Notes under the pieces: generated by a model
Seen by the model: the letters and a program-made list of their open reading frames with translations, nothing else
What the model was told of the DNA's origin: nothing
The model's database searches: none
Program-made: the position numbers and the translations under genes
Shown here: positions 37,037 through 46,525 of the stretch, one piece after another
Numbering within the stretch: position 1 is the stretch's first letter
How the letters are laid out: each line of letters opens with the position of its first letter
Source of the DNA: Symploca sp. SIO3C6
GTDB taxonomy: Bacteria; Cyanobacteriota; Cyanobacteriia; Cyanobacteriales; Coleofasciculaceae
Direction of reading: 5' to 3'
Length of the DNA stretch: 64,000 nt
Assembly (NCBI GenBank): GCA_010692425.1
Contig: JAAHHJ010000003.1
Span: 186,001 to 250,000, forward strand

Positions 37037-38075
37037 GGTGTTGCACTCCCAGTCCTGGTAGATTATTAGGCATTAAACGCCCACTTTGTAGATTAGCACC
37101 AGTGAAGGGGTCATCTACTAAATTTAGGTGGCTGTCTAAATCTAGATAATCAGCCAAGGGGGAAAGGTGGGATGCTGCTGTATTTGCCAGTGTGCTGTCA
37201 GAATAGCAACCGAACATTACCTGTAAGCCACAAGCTTTAGCAGTATGCACCATGCGCATCGCCTCAGTTAAACCCCCTGATTTCATGAGTTTGATGTTAA
37301 TACCATCTACACTGCCTATAAGTGAGGGAATATCGCGGCTAGTATAACAGCTTTCATCCACAAAAATTGGTAGAGGCGATCGCTGATGAAGTATCGGCAA
37401 ATCCTGCTCTTGCCCTGGTGCTAAAGGCTGTTCCACATACTTAACTCCTAGACTAGCCAGCCAGTGGCACATCTGTAGAGCTTCTTGCAGACTCCAACCA
37501 CCATTGGCATCTACACTCAGCAGTGCTTCTGGTGCTTGTTCTCTAACTGCCAAAAGCATTTGTTGATCTGCGGCAATACCTTCTGCTGAACCTAGTTTTA
37601 CTTTTAGCATGCCTATACCAGTCAGCGGCAACCAGTCGCGCACTCGTTGTCTGGCTCCCTCTGGCGAGTTAATCCCAATTGTTGCAGAAGTTAAAACAAT
37701 CTGGCTACAGTTCAAACCCCACAGACGCCATAGCGGCATTTGAGCCTGCTTTGCCAGCCAATCGTGTAAAGCCATATCAATGGCAGCCCAAGCCGCTGAT
37801 GGCAACTCCTTAGATGCTAACAGTTGCTCGATTTCCTGCCGCTGCCAAGGATTAAATTTCTCCAGTATGGGAACAACTAACTCTATAGCCTCCAAGAGAA
37901 GTTCAGTATTTTGTCCTGGTTGATTCCCTGTCGAAAAGGGGGATGCTTCTCCCCATCCCTCAATACCCTGTTGCTCAATTCGTAACCAGATATTGGTTGT
38001 TTGAGATGTGGTACCACGACTAATGGTTAAGGGAAACCGCTTGTGTACTGTGAAAGTTTCCAGGTGAATACGCAT
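37020..38075 (-). CDS. Enolase-superfamily dipeptide epimerase / DgcA-like racemase
   Basis: A 351-residue member of the L-Ala-D/L-Glu epimerase branch of the muconate-lactonising group. The acid/base Lys lies in MLKVKLG (about 164), metal ligands in SVDANGGW (about 188), VDESCYT (about 240) and VEQPL, and the second Lys in INIKLMKSGGL (about 265). It inverts the alpha-carbon of Glu in a dipeptide or of N-acetyl-Glu. The overlap with the DUF1611 gene favours the latter, DgcA-type role. Murein-peptide recycling is the alternative. Confidence 0.85.
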   Translation of the reverse strand: MRIHLETFTVHKRFPLTISRGTTSQTTNIWLRIEQQGIEGWGEASPFSTGNQPGQNTELLLEAIELVVPILEKFNPWQRQEIEQLLASKELPSAAWAAIDMALHDWLAKQAQMPLWRLWGLNCSQIVLTSATIGINSPEGARQRVRDWLPLTGIGMLKVKLGSAEGIAADQQMLLAVREQAPEALLSVDANGGWSLQEALQMCHWLASLGVKYVEQPLAPGQEQDLPILHQRSPLPIFVDESCYTSRDIPSLIGSVDGINIKLMKSGGLTEAMRMVHTAKACGLQVMFGCYSDSTLANTAASHLSPLADYLDLDSHLNLVDDPFTGANLQSGRLMPNNLPGLGVQHRGSHY

Positions 38076-38254
38076 AATTTTAACGTTAGTTAAAAGATTT
38101 TACTGGAAATAAACCGATGGTTCCCCAACTCTAAAAGCTGCCCTAGTTGCCATGACCAAATCTTAGAGTTGCCGCTAGAGGTTAGGGCTTGGACTTGTCC
38201 AATAAATTACAAATTTCTAGGAGCCAAAAAGGTATCATTATCTTCACAAGATTT

Positions 38255-38578
38255 TCAATTTTTGAGGTTTGGATTTGAATCCCTAGTTTGATAGTGAATA
38301 CAATCCTGACAAGGGCCAGATGGGTTAACGGCGCAGCGGATGTAGGCAGAACGAGCATTGAATTTGCAGGTAATGTCTCCGATTAAATAACCAACCCCTT
38401 CCAGGTAATGCTGCTCTGGAAGCAATTGATGTCTTGGTAAGGTGCCACTTCCTGACATGTTGATAGTTCTTGCCAGCCTTGCCTGTAATCGTTTCTTAGC
38501 TTTGTGTATGATCCATATAGAAAGCAGTGGTAGTGCCAAAACTAAGACAACAAGTAGGATTGCCTTTAACAAAAACAT
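38255..38578 (-). CDS. DUF6464-type membrane protein
   Basis: A 107-residue protein with one N-terminal TM helix (about 5-25) and a Cys-rich C-terminal part: YLIGDITCKFNARSAYIRCAVNPSGPCQDCIHYQ. The four Cys, spaced as C..C..CxxC, look like a metal site. I recognise the pattern as a family restricted to cyanobacteria (DUF6464). Function unknown. Divergent or unlinked to its neighbours. Confidence 0.7.
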   Translation of the reverse strand: MFLLKAILLVVLVLALPLLSIWIIHKAKKRLQARLARTINMSGSGTLPRHQLLPEQHYLEGVGYLIGDITCKFNARSAYIRCAVNPSGPCQDCIHYQTRDSNPNLKN

Positions 38579-39070
38579 ATTCTTTTCCTCTGGAGTGAAT
38601 CGACTTATGCTCTCACTCAGTGAGCTTTAATAATTTAGGCAAAGCTCCTGTGATCGCTACAACACGCACACCATGACACACCCTTTATGCTTCTGAGTAT
38701 CTAACTCGATAGTATTAGCATTTTTGAAGAAGAGAACAAAACAAACAAGGAAAGGGTTATAGTGCTTCAAATTTAACCTAAAACCAATCTGCTAGTTCTC
38801 CTTCCCTCCCCTCTAGGTTGAACAGAAACTATAATACCGGAAATGCTACAGTAACCAATTTATGGGTTTTTGATAACAAAGGGCAAGGCTTTATCAACCT
38901 TACCCTTTATTCTTTTGATTTTTGTAATGATCGCAATAACTTTGATGTAGATTACCCTAGAGGGGTAGCACCTTTGGCGATTGCCCTGCTTTTATGATGC
39001 CCGTTAGCGGAGCTTGCCAAAGGCTAGCTAGGACTGTAAGGGCAGCGCCAAAGGCTGATCATCGCACAAC
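38579..39070. other. Intergenic region with palindromic repeat
   Basis: CCTTTGGCG (38971-38979) is inversely repeated as CGCCAAAGG (39046-39054), bounding an 84-bp palindromic element that contains GATGCCCGTTAGCGG. It ends 17 bp before the speD stop and could act as its terminator. The rest is featureless. Confidence 0.55.
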
Positions 39071-39469
39071 TTAGGCAACTATTTGGTAGAATGACTCCCC
39101 AGTGATGGTATTTATATCGGGGGTTTGATCAAAACCTCGTGAGATTTCTCTAAACCTAATCTGTTTAGCTTGAAGTGCCGTTTGTAAAAGTTCCATAGCC
39201 TGCTGAGGTTTGCCACTACCACAAAAGAATAAATCAGCAGCAAAGTACCCATGCTCTGGCCAGGTGTGTATGGCAATATGAGACTCTGCCAAAGTTGCCG
39301 TTGCCGTAACTCCGTGGGGACTAAACTGGTGTACACAAAGATCTATAAGGGTTGCTTCTCCTGCTAAAATCGCATCAATTAGAGCACGGCGAATCCCCTC
39401 AGGGTCATTGAGAAGGTCTTGCGGTGCTTCCCATGCGTCAACGACCAGATGAGTTCCCACTTGTTTCAT
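39071..39469 (-). CDS. speD: S-adenosylmethionine decarboxylase proenzyme
   Basis: Makes decarboxylated SAM, the aminopropyl donor of spermidine. The self-cleavage site is LAESHIAIHTWPE; the Ser becomes the pyruvoyl cofactor. The Cys and His of the catalytic site are in DLFFCGSGKP and HTWPEHGY. I start at MKQVGTHLVVDAW (39469), which gives the standard 130-135-residue bacterial form; the longer frame adds 11 unconserved residues. Single gene. Confidence 0.93.
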   Translation of the reverse strand: MKQVGTHLVVDAWEAPQDLLNDPEGIRRALIDAILAGEATLIDLCVHQFSPHGVTATATLAESHIAIHTWPEHGYFAADLFFCGSGKPQQAMELLQTALQAKQIRFREISRGFDQTPDINTITGESFYQIVA

Positions 39470-39579
39470 TATGTCAGATTTACTCCACCTGATAAGTCTC
39501 AAATATTCCTTTTATAGCACAGCTTTAGAAGTTGTTATCATCACTTTCGAGATTAAGCAACAGGCATTTTGAAAATTTC

Positions 39580-40200
39580 CTAGTGATCACGTAGTTCTAT
39601 TTCCAATTTCTCTAAATCCTCTGGCAACAAAATAGTGAATTGTCCACTTATCACTTGCTCATCATCAGTTTGGGTTATTTCTAGCCAATAGGCAAAACGC
39701 TTACCTAAGAGGAGTTCACCTTGCTGTAACTCTAAAAGAGGGCGACGCAGCCGCCGCCCTAAATCGGCAATTTCTGAGGAAGGGTAGGCGTAAATCAGTT
39801 GCGCCTGCTGATAATCTTGATAGATTGCCAAACCATATATAGTACGCAAAGCTTCCCGGAGCTGCTCAAAAGTAACACCATTAATTTGGTCATATACGGC
39901 AACGCGCTCGCTTCTAACAGTCCTTCTATCGCTGGGAGTCTTAACCCTACCTGGCGGCAGCACCGTAGCTTGAAAGCTAAACCGCCGTGCCGGAGTGTCA
40001 CTTTTATTAACTGATAACCCATCGCCAATGTCTGGTCTTAGGGTAGGATGTGCATTAACCCAAGCAGCAACTTGGTCTGTATTCTCGCCTGGTAGGGCTT
40101 TGGCACTAGTTGTCAACAGCAAAAAATAAACAGGAATGAGTATGCCCTTGAGCAAAATGAAGGGCAAAAAATGCTGATTTGTAATTTTTACCTTGTTCAA
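39580..40200 (-). CDS. Secreted protein of unknown function
   Basis: A 206-residue protein with a signal peptide (FLPFILLKGILIPVYFLLLTT, cut after AKA). The mature part has ATVLPPGRVKTPSDRRTVRSERVAVYD, GVTFEQLREALRTIYGLAIYQDY and a beta-rich end (FAYWLEITQTDDEQVISGQFTILLP). No named domain recognised, though the style is that of cyanobacterial periplasmic proteins. Lies 77 bp upstream of the speD frame on the same strand. Confidence 0.7.
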   Translation of the reverse strand: MNKVKITNQHFLPFILLKGILIPVYFLLLTTSAKALPGENTDQVAAWVNAHPTLRPDIGDGLSVNKSDTPARRFSFQATVLPPGRVKTPSDRRTVRSERVAVYDQINGVTFEQLREALRTIYGLAIYQDYQQAQLIYAYPSSEIADLGRRLRRPLLELQQGELLLGKRFAYWLEITQTDDEQVISGQFTILLPEDLEKLEIELRDH

Positions 40201-41293
40201 AGCTAACTCACTGGTCTCATTATTGATTTACAAGCTAGTCACCAATCACCTGCGATCTTGCCTACAAAGTTATTGAGTCAATGGGAGTGAATTGGGATCA
40301 GTAGCTTTGGAAACTAACCAATATAACTGTTTTTTTAACTTTTGCAAGTCAGGAGAACGACAGTAGCAGTGAACCGCCGTTGGTCTTGACTATTCAGAGG
40401 GACAACCGACAAGTGCCTCTGATACTTTCCAAGCATTCCCTTATAGTTCCCAGAAATCTTGGTGATGGAAACAGTTGTTGAGGACTCATTTGTGACTTCG
40501 CTTTTTACTTCTTATAGCACTACGCATTTAGGTAGGTTAGGACATTTCTAAATCCAGCAAACCCTTTGACAGACTGCTATTCCCTGTTCCCTGTTCCCAA
40601 CGCGTAGCGCTATACCATGATTTGAGACCAGAGACTTAGGACTTACATATCGTACATAAGTACTATAGGAGATTTGGTTATTTCAGCGATTTATCGCTCC
40701 TAACACAGCAGAGGCAGTGAGCGAATTAGGGTTAGGGGAAGCGCATGAAACAACTGAATTACTTAATACACAATATGGCTAATTTGTAAAGTGCTTAACT
40801 CCTAAGACTTTAAAACTATCTTGATGTGTTCGATTGTGTAGCACTATTCCTCATTTTTGTCTATTAATATTGTTAATTATATTTTGCTCAATAACAACCT
40901 ATAAAACTAATACTTGAACACATGATTTTTGACAACTACTGTTTCTGTAAACTACTTATGATACAAGAGTTACATGGATAATTTTCCTGCCAAAATCATT
41001 GTGGTGAACTACTAATATAAATTTCATAAAAATAATATCAAAATCAATTCTGCCTTGATGTATTTTTTTAATTTATTTTTTTTGTGCAATACCACAATTT
41101 TTATTCATGAGTTTTTTATTAGTTTTATAGATTGAATAATCACGACATTAAAGCTATTCTTCTGGAAATAGGATGTTGTAAATTCTCAAGAGTTTATAGT
41201 GGGAAATGAGACTTAGTTAAGGCTGAAATTCAAGTTCAGAGGTAAAAAAGTAACTGTTTCTAGCGCATTTATACTCAACAGCAAAGGTATAAC
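40201..41293. other. Long intergenic region with a MITE
   Basis: Nearly 1.1 kb without a gene. It contains the 102-bp MITE at 40513-40614. The part from about 40850 to 41150 is very AT-rich and probably includes promoter elements of the lipase gene. I found no RNA gene. Confidence 0.6.
40513..40614. mobile_element. 102-bp MITE of the TATAGCRCT family
   Basis: The left end TATAGCACTACGCATT and the reverse complement of the right end TATAGCGCTACGCGTT match at 14 of 16 positions. It starts and ends in TA and is exactly as long as the element at 56706-56807. The terminal sequence matches the outer end of the IS630 remnants at 50963-51216. Confidence 0.75.
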
Positions 41294-43117
41294 ATGAATA
41301 AGCCATACTCGATAACCTTTTTATCTAATACTTTCGACACCGTCACATTCCAATACACTTGCCCTGATAACCCTTTTGAACAATGGGAGTGGTGGGCATT
41401 ATACAAAGGTTCAGTTCCCGAATATAAAGATCTAGAACAATACCTCACCTGGGGCTGGATTTGCCCAGAGCAAAAAGGGTGTGAGTCAAGTGGAACTAAA
41501 ACCGTCAATCTCAGAGAGTTATCAAATGGAGACACTTATTCTCTGGTGCTGTTCAAATGGAAATGGGATGTGGTAGATTCTCAGGAATTTACGGTAGAAC
41601 TCCAGTACGAATTAAAACGGCAAGTCCTCTGTCTCAATCGGCTTTGTGATAGTCTTTTCAGTGCAAATAATGTAGAGGCAAACAAAGATACTGAGAGAAA
41701 TTTGAATAATCGTGCTATTAAGAAATTAACCGATTTCTTTGCTGACCCTAAAGTCCAACAATTAATCGGACAATGGACATTAGTTTGGGGTCCGGTTATT
41801 TATCATAAGTATCCAGATTCAAAAGCAAAACGAGACAACCTGATGTATGTTGTCCAGAAACACAACACTAGCCAGTATGCAATTGCGATCGCTGGCACTA
41901 GTTCAGCATATGGATGGTTGGAAGAAGATTTTACAGTCAATCAGTTAGAAGATTGGGCTACATTTCTCGAAAGTGCATCTCTTGAAAATAAACCGTTGGA
42001 TAATTACGAGGATCTAAGGGGTACTAAAATTTCTCATGGTACCAGCATAGGACTGGGTATCTTGATGAACCAAATGAAATATGATGGGCGAACCCTAATC
42101 GGGTGGATCCACAACGAGATGAAAAAGTATCCTCAAGAGGAGGTAGAAATAATCGTCACTGGCCACAGCCTAGGTGGAGCACTATCGCCTAGTCTAGCTT
42201 TGGCTCTAATTGATTTACAACAACAATGGAACCCCACATATAATGCCAAAGTATTTGCTTTGCCGACAGCAGGAGCAACTGCTGGCAATCGAGAGTTTGC
42301 TCTGCATTACAACTCAAAGCTGGAAAAATCAAGTCTAGACAAACTAGGTGCCAATCGCATCTGGAATCAAATCGATATGGTACCCCATGCTTGGGAAACA
42401 GATATGCTGGAAAAAGTTCCTAACCTTTACCAAAAATATGATCTAGATAGCAATTTTCTACTCCATCTGGCTGTAGGGATAGCCTATGATGACAGCATTG
42501 ATTTTTTGAGGGAATCGAAAATCGATTGGCACCACATTTTATCTTCTCTTTCAAAAGTTTTGAATTTCCAAGAATTATTTACTCGGATTTTTCACGAAAA
42601 CAGCCCATATGAGCAAATTTGTAAAAACACAGCTCTATCTTTCTTGGGAGAATTTCAAAAAGACGAAGCCAAAAAGCAAGCTACCAAGATCCTCAACAAC
42701 CGAAAAGATATCCCAACAACAACGGAAATTTTATCCGAGACCAAAATACTCACCAATATTTTGCTAAAAGTTCACGGCAAGCCAGAACAAATGGACAAGG
42801 ATAAATTGAAGTCAGACCTTGAAAATCTGTTTCTTTATCCAGCTCTGGAAGTAATTAAGTCTGGTGATGACAGTAATTGGGAGAAAACAGTTGATAATTC
42901 AGTTAAAGAACTGCTTCACAAGCATCCATCTCTCAAATCAGGAATATTTACGGGTATTGAAGAATTGGCTCTAGAAAAAGTCTTACTTGGATTACCTGTA
43001 TTATTGACCTTCTTGTTCCAAGCCGGGTATCAGCATGTACCAGCCTACGTACAGTACTACAACATTTCAGATTACATGGATCAGCTCAAAGAACATGGCA
43101 TTGTAGAAGAAGATTAG
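41294..43117 (+). CDS. Class 3 lipase-family hydrolase with novel N-terminal domain
   Basis: A 607-residue alpha/beta hydrolase. Residues 1-105 form a beta-rich domain with conserved Trp and Cys (YTCPDNP, EQWEWWALYKG, TWGWICPEQKGC), which loosely recalls eukaryotic SKICH domains but is otherwise unknown to me. The lipase domain has GHSLGG with Ser292 in IIVTGHSLGGALS, and the likely Asp/His in NQIDMVPHAWE (about 355). The C-terminal 200 residues are helical and unrecognised. No signal peptide. It is paralogous to the N-terminal half of the next gene, 193 bp downstream. Confidence 0.85.
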   Translation: MNKPYSITFLSNTFDTVTFQYTCPDNPFEQWEWWALYKGSVPEYKDLEQYLTWGWICPEQKGCESSGTKTVNLRELSNGDTYSLVLFKWKWDVVDSQEFTVELQYELKRQVLCLNRLCDSLFSANNVEANKDTERNLNNRAIKKLTDFFADPKVQQLIGQWTLVWGPVIYHKYPDSKAKRDNLMYVVQKHNTSQYAIAIAGTSSAYGWLEEDFTVNQLEDWATFLESASLENKPLDNYEDLRGTKISHGTSIGLGILMNQMKYDGRTLIGWIHNEMKKYPQEEVEIIVTGHSLGGALSPSLALALIDLQQQWNPTYNAKVFALPTAGATAGNREFALHYNSKLEKSSLDKLGANRIWNQIDMVPHAWETDMLEKVPNLYQKYDLDSNFLLHLAVGIAYDDSIDFLRESKIDWHHILSSLSKVLNFQELFTRIFHENSPYEQICKNTALSFLGEFQKDEAKKQATKILNNRKDIPTTTEILSETKILTNILLKVHGKPEQMDKDKLKSDLENLFLYPALEVIKSGDDSNWEKTVDNSVKELLHKHPSLKSGIFTGIEELALEKVLLGLPVLLTFLFQAGYQHVPAYVQYYNISDYMDQLKEHGIVEED

Positions 43118-43310
43118 ATTTCTTTGATTTAGGGGATTCAAACCCTTGCTCCTTTAAGTCGCCAGAAGGCTTTCCGACGAGAGGGCAGAAAGTTCCTTCT
43201 ACCTTCTGCCTTTCCCATTGCATATTTCCGAAGTATAAGGCGCATTAAGCCTTAAGGTAAGGCGAATCTCTCTCTAATGTAGATAAACAGTAAAATCACC
43301 AAGGTGTAAC
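43118..43310. other. Spacer between the paired lipases
   Basis: Contains an inverse copy of the GGAGCAAGGGTTTRAATCCCC segment also seen at 8717-8739. The MNKPYSIT start regions of both genes are near-identical, but the spacer DNA is not. Confidence 0.5.
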
Positions 43311-46139
43311 ATGAACAAGCCATACTCGATAACCTATTTTTCTCACACTGCTAACACCGTCACTTTTCAATACACTTGCCCAGATAACCCCGCCGAACAA
43401 TGGGAATGGTGGGCATTATATAAAGGTTCAGTTCCAGAATATAAAGACTTGGAAAAATACCTCACATGGGGCTGGATTTGTCCAGAGAAAAAAGGGTGTA
43501 AATCTAGTGGAACTAAAACCGTAGATGTGGGAAATTTAACCATTGGGGAAACCTACTCACTGGCACTATTTAAATGGAGATGGGAGGTTGTAGGTTTTGA
43601 GGGATTTACAGTAGAAACTCCGTTCAATTTACGACGACAAGTGCTGTGGCTCAGTGGAGTTTGTGATAGTTTATTGAGTCAAGACATAGAAACTGATGCA
43701 GGTATTTCAGAGCAACTGCAACAAAAAATTCAGACAAAGTTAAATCAAGTTTTTGCTAATTCTCAACTCAAAGAATTAGTGGGACAATGGGACATGCTCT
43801 GGGGACCTATTATTTATCAGAGTCAAATATCACAGCAGCACAAATGTGACCACCTCATGTATGTGGTTCAAAAACCCAATACAACCCAATGTATCATTAC
43901 TATTGCTGGCAAGAGTTCAGATTATCGCTGGTTCAGTGAAAACTTTGAAGATTGGGCTACCTGCCTCAAGAGTTTATCCATGAATCAAGGGAGTATACCC
44001 AAAGATATAGATGACATTTATATCTATAAAGGGGCTAGTATCGGACTCAATATCTTGATGAATCAGATGACTTATGAGGGACAAACACTCCTATCTTGGC
44101 TGCAAAGCTATACCGAGAAGTCTCCTCAAAAAGAGATGGAGATTATTGTCACAGGTCATGAACACGGAGGGGTATTATCAGCTAGTCTCGCCTTAGCGCT
44201 AGTTGAGCTACAGCAACAGTGGAACCACCAAGGTAACGCTAAAGTATTTGCCTTGTCTACAGGAGGAGTAACTGCTGGCAATCGGAAGTTTGCCGAACGA
44301 TATCACGAAAAGCTGGAAATTCCGAGCTTGAAAAAGCTGCCAAAGGAACCTCTGCAAACCCAGCTCAAAGAATTACCATCTCAATTGCAGGCTAAATACT
44401 ACTCTTATGAACCGAGCCAACCGAAGGAAGAGCAATTTCCAGAGTTAAAAATCCCCCGCTATAATCCCCAATCTTACCCTTTTGGCGTTTGCTTCTCCGG
44501 TGGCGGAACCCGCTCGTTATCTGCTTCCATTGGTCAAATGCGTGCCTTGAAGGAGTTAGGTTTACTAGATAATGCAGTAGGGGCAATTTCCGGTGTATCT
44601 GGTGGCTCATGGTTCAGTGTCATGGCTAGTTATGCTCCTGAAGATATCGACGATAGCACTCTACTCGGACCAGTAATACCACCAAATCAGCTCACGCCAG
44701 AGAATACCAAGGCTATGGACGAGTTTTTTATGGGGTTGCCAGTTACTAAAATGACTGGTAAGAAAGCATTACCTCTGCTCGAGGACGATGAAAAGTTAGA
44801 TAAGTCAGAGGGGAGATCAATTCACTATGTCTATTCTCAACTCCTCAATTCTCTACTGCTGAAGAAATTTAACCTCGACAAGCCCAAGTTCTTTTCTTTA
44901 GATGAGAACTCTGTTAAGCAGATCACTGATCGCAATCCAGGGCTCAGCAGTGATGACTTTTACACCATGCGCTCTAATCGACCTTACTTGTACGTTGGTA
45001 CATGTCTTGTATACCAAGAAGATGATTTTTTGCAATACTTGAACCGCCATTTGGGTAATCCTCTAGTACTAAAGCGTTTTGAATACAATCCCCTTTATGT
45101 GGGCATGCCACAAAATTATCAAGGAGATAAACTTCATGACTGCCAGGTTGGTGGTGGCTTCTTGGAAACTTTTGCCTTTGGTTCACTCGAACCTAACACC
45201 TCTAACAATGCTGAGGAGAATACTGTGACAGTACCAACTCCTAAGTATCCATTTACGTTGTCTGATGCCATGGCTAGTAGCGGTGCTGCTCCAGGATATT
45301 GGAATCCCATACTCGATGCTTATCCATGGATTTATCCATTGCTGCCTTATATTTACCCATTGCTGCCATCTTCGGTGAAATCCTGGCTCAATATTGATCC
45401 GAGTGATTTACCATCCTCTCTAGAAGTTTTTCCGAAGTTCAATTATTGGCCAATCTTCAATATTGGCAAAGAACAAGCGAAACCTTACCGCTTTCTTGAT
45501 GGGGCAGGTTTGGAAAATACTGGTATTATCCCTCTACTCTTTCGTCAATACCCAGTGATTTTAGTTTTCTCCAATACCTCTATTAAAATTGACCATCAAG
45601 ATAAAAATGGTAAACCCGATACAGTTAATGCTGTTGATGGAATTAGTGAGGACATTGCTCGCTTATTTGGTCACAAAGGTGATTTGCCTACCTTCTGCGA
45701 CTTGGGAAATTGGCTCGGTAAAGCGGAATTGGATTTAGATATTCAAATTTTTCCCAAGGAGAAATTTCAAGCCCTAGCCGAAGGCTTAAAACAGAAAAAA
45801 GCAAACAAGGAACCGATTTACTTTAAGGATACCTATACAATTAAGCCAGACAATCCGTTTGGTATTCCATCCTATGAAGTGACAGTGGTGTGGTTTTACC
45901 TCGAACAGAATGAAGAATGGGAAGATAAGCTTCCAAAAAACATACAGCAAAAGCTTCCTGATGACTTCCCTAATTACAGTAATGCCGCTCAGGACTCAGC
46001 TTCGGATAAGCAACATAAAGTTATACCCTTTTTAGACTTGAGTCCTGAAGAGGTAAATCTTTTAGCACACATGACTTGTCAGACGGTATTGGATGCCAAA
46101 GACACGTTAGAAGAACTCAAAAACCAGTTCAAGAGGTAA
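43311..46139 (+). CDS. Degenerate lipase domain fused to cPLA2/patatin-like phospholipase
   Basis: A 942-residue protein. Residues 1-105 repeat the N-terminal domain of the previous gene. Residues about 110-350 repeat its lipase domain, but the nucleophile elbow reads GHEHGG (Glu284 replaces Ser) and the domain stops before the Asp/His region, so it should be inactive. Residues about 385-900 form a cytosolic-phospholipase-A2-type domain with oxyanion loop CFSGGGTRS (about 395), nucleophile GVSGGS with Ser430, and the catalytic Asp in FLDGAGLEN (Asp730). The inactive half may bind lipid or regulate. No signal peptide, so it probably acts in the cytoplasm or is exported by another route. Confidence 0.87.
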   Translation: MNKPYSITYFSHTANTVTFQYTCPDNPAEQWEWWALYKGSVPEYKDLEKYLTWGWICPEKKGCKSSGTKTVDVGNLTIGETYSLALFKWRWEVVGFEGFTVETPFNLRRQVLWLSGVCDSLLSQDIETDAGISEQLQQKIQTKLNQVFANSQLKELVGQWDMLWGPIIYQSQISQQHKCDHLMYVVQKPNTTQCIITIAGKSSDYRWFSENFEDWATCLKSLSMNQGSIPKDIDDIYIYKGASIGLNILMNQMTYEGQTLLSWLQSYTEKSPQKEMEIIVTGHEHGGVLSASLALALVELQQQWNHQGNAKVFALSTGGVTAGNRKFAERYHEKLEIPSLKKLPKEPLQTQLKELPSQLQAKYYSYEPSQPKEEQFPELKIPRYNPQSYPFGVCFSGGGTRSLSASIGQMRALKELGLLDNAVGAISGVSGGSWFSVMASYAPEDIDDSTLLGPVIPPNQLTPENTKAMDEFFMGLPVTKMTGKKALPLLEDDEKLDKSEGRSIHYVYSQLLNSLLLKKFNLDKPKFFSLDENSVKQITDRNPGLSSDDFYTMRSNRPYLYVGTCLVYQEDDFLQYLNRHLGNPLVLKRFEYNPLYVGMPQNYQGDKLHDCQVGGGFLETFAFGSLEPNTSNNAEENTVTVPTPKYPFTLSDAMASSGAAPGYWNPILDAYPWIYPLLPYIYPLLPSSVKSWLNIDPSDLPSSLEVFPKFNYWPIFNIGKEQAKPYRFLDGAGLENTGIIPLLFRQYPVILVFSNTSIKIDHQDKNGKPDTVNAVDGISEDIARLFGHKGDLPTFCDLGNWLGKAELDLDIQIFPKEKFQALAEGLKQKKANKEPIYFKDTYTIKPDNPFGIPSYEVTVVWFYLEQNEEWEDKLPKNIQQKLPDDFPNYSNAAQDSASDKQHKVIPFLDLSPEEVNLLAHMTCQTVLDAKDTLEELKNQFKR

Positions 46140-46525
46140 CTATTACTCCATCTTGGGTTCCGCAATTCCCCTACGAGCAAAACCTTCGGGCTATGGTTGT
46201 AGGGGAATCGCGTTTCCAGTAAGTAGAAAATTACGTTGGTACTATTTGATATTTTGTCCATCACTACCATGCATCATTACTTGTTTAGCACTACCTGCGT
46301 AAGTTTTATAATTGTGGCGTTAATCTCTGTCATTAAGCAGATGATTTCTAAATAAGATTTAGACAATACAGAAGTTCCAGCTATTGAGCTAAGATAGTAT
46401 TAGTGTTGAGTTTATTCCTTAAGTTTAAAGCTGGCTTGAAACTTTCTGCCTCAAAAATTTAGCAATTAATCACCCTCAAAGGAACCTTGCATCTACTCCT
46501 CGCAAATTACCACGTCTTCTAGAGC
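46140..46525. other. Intergenic region with strong hairpin
   Basis: ATTCCCCTAC (46165-46174) pairs perfectly with GTAGGGGAAT (46199-46208), starting 26 bp after the phospholipase stop. It is a likely 3'-end structure or a dispersed palindrome. The rest is AT-rich upstream sequence of the DUF1800 gene. Confidence 0.6.

Noticed and set aside
43311-46139. Patatin-like phospholipase as an anti-phage CBASS effector
   Set aside because: No nucleotide cyclase or accessory CBASS genes nearby, and the protein is clearly a fusion with the neighbouring lipase family.
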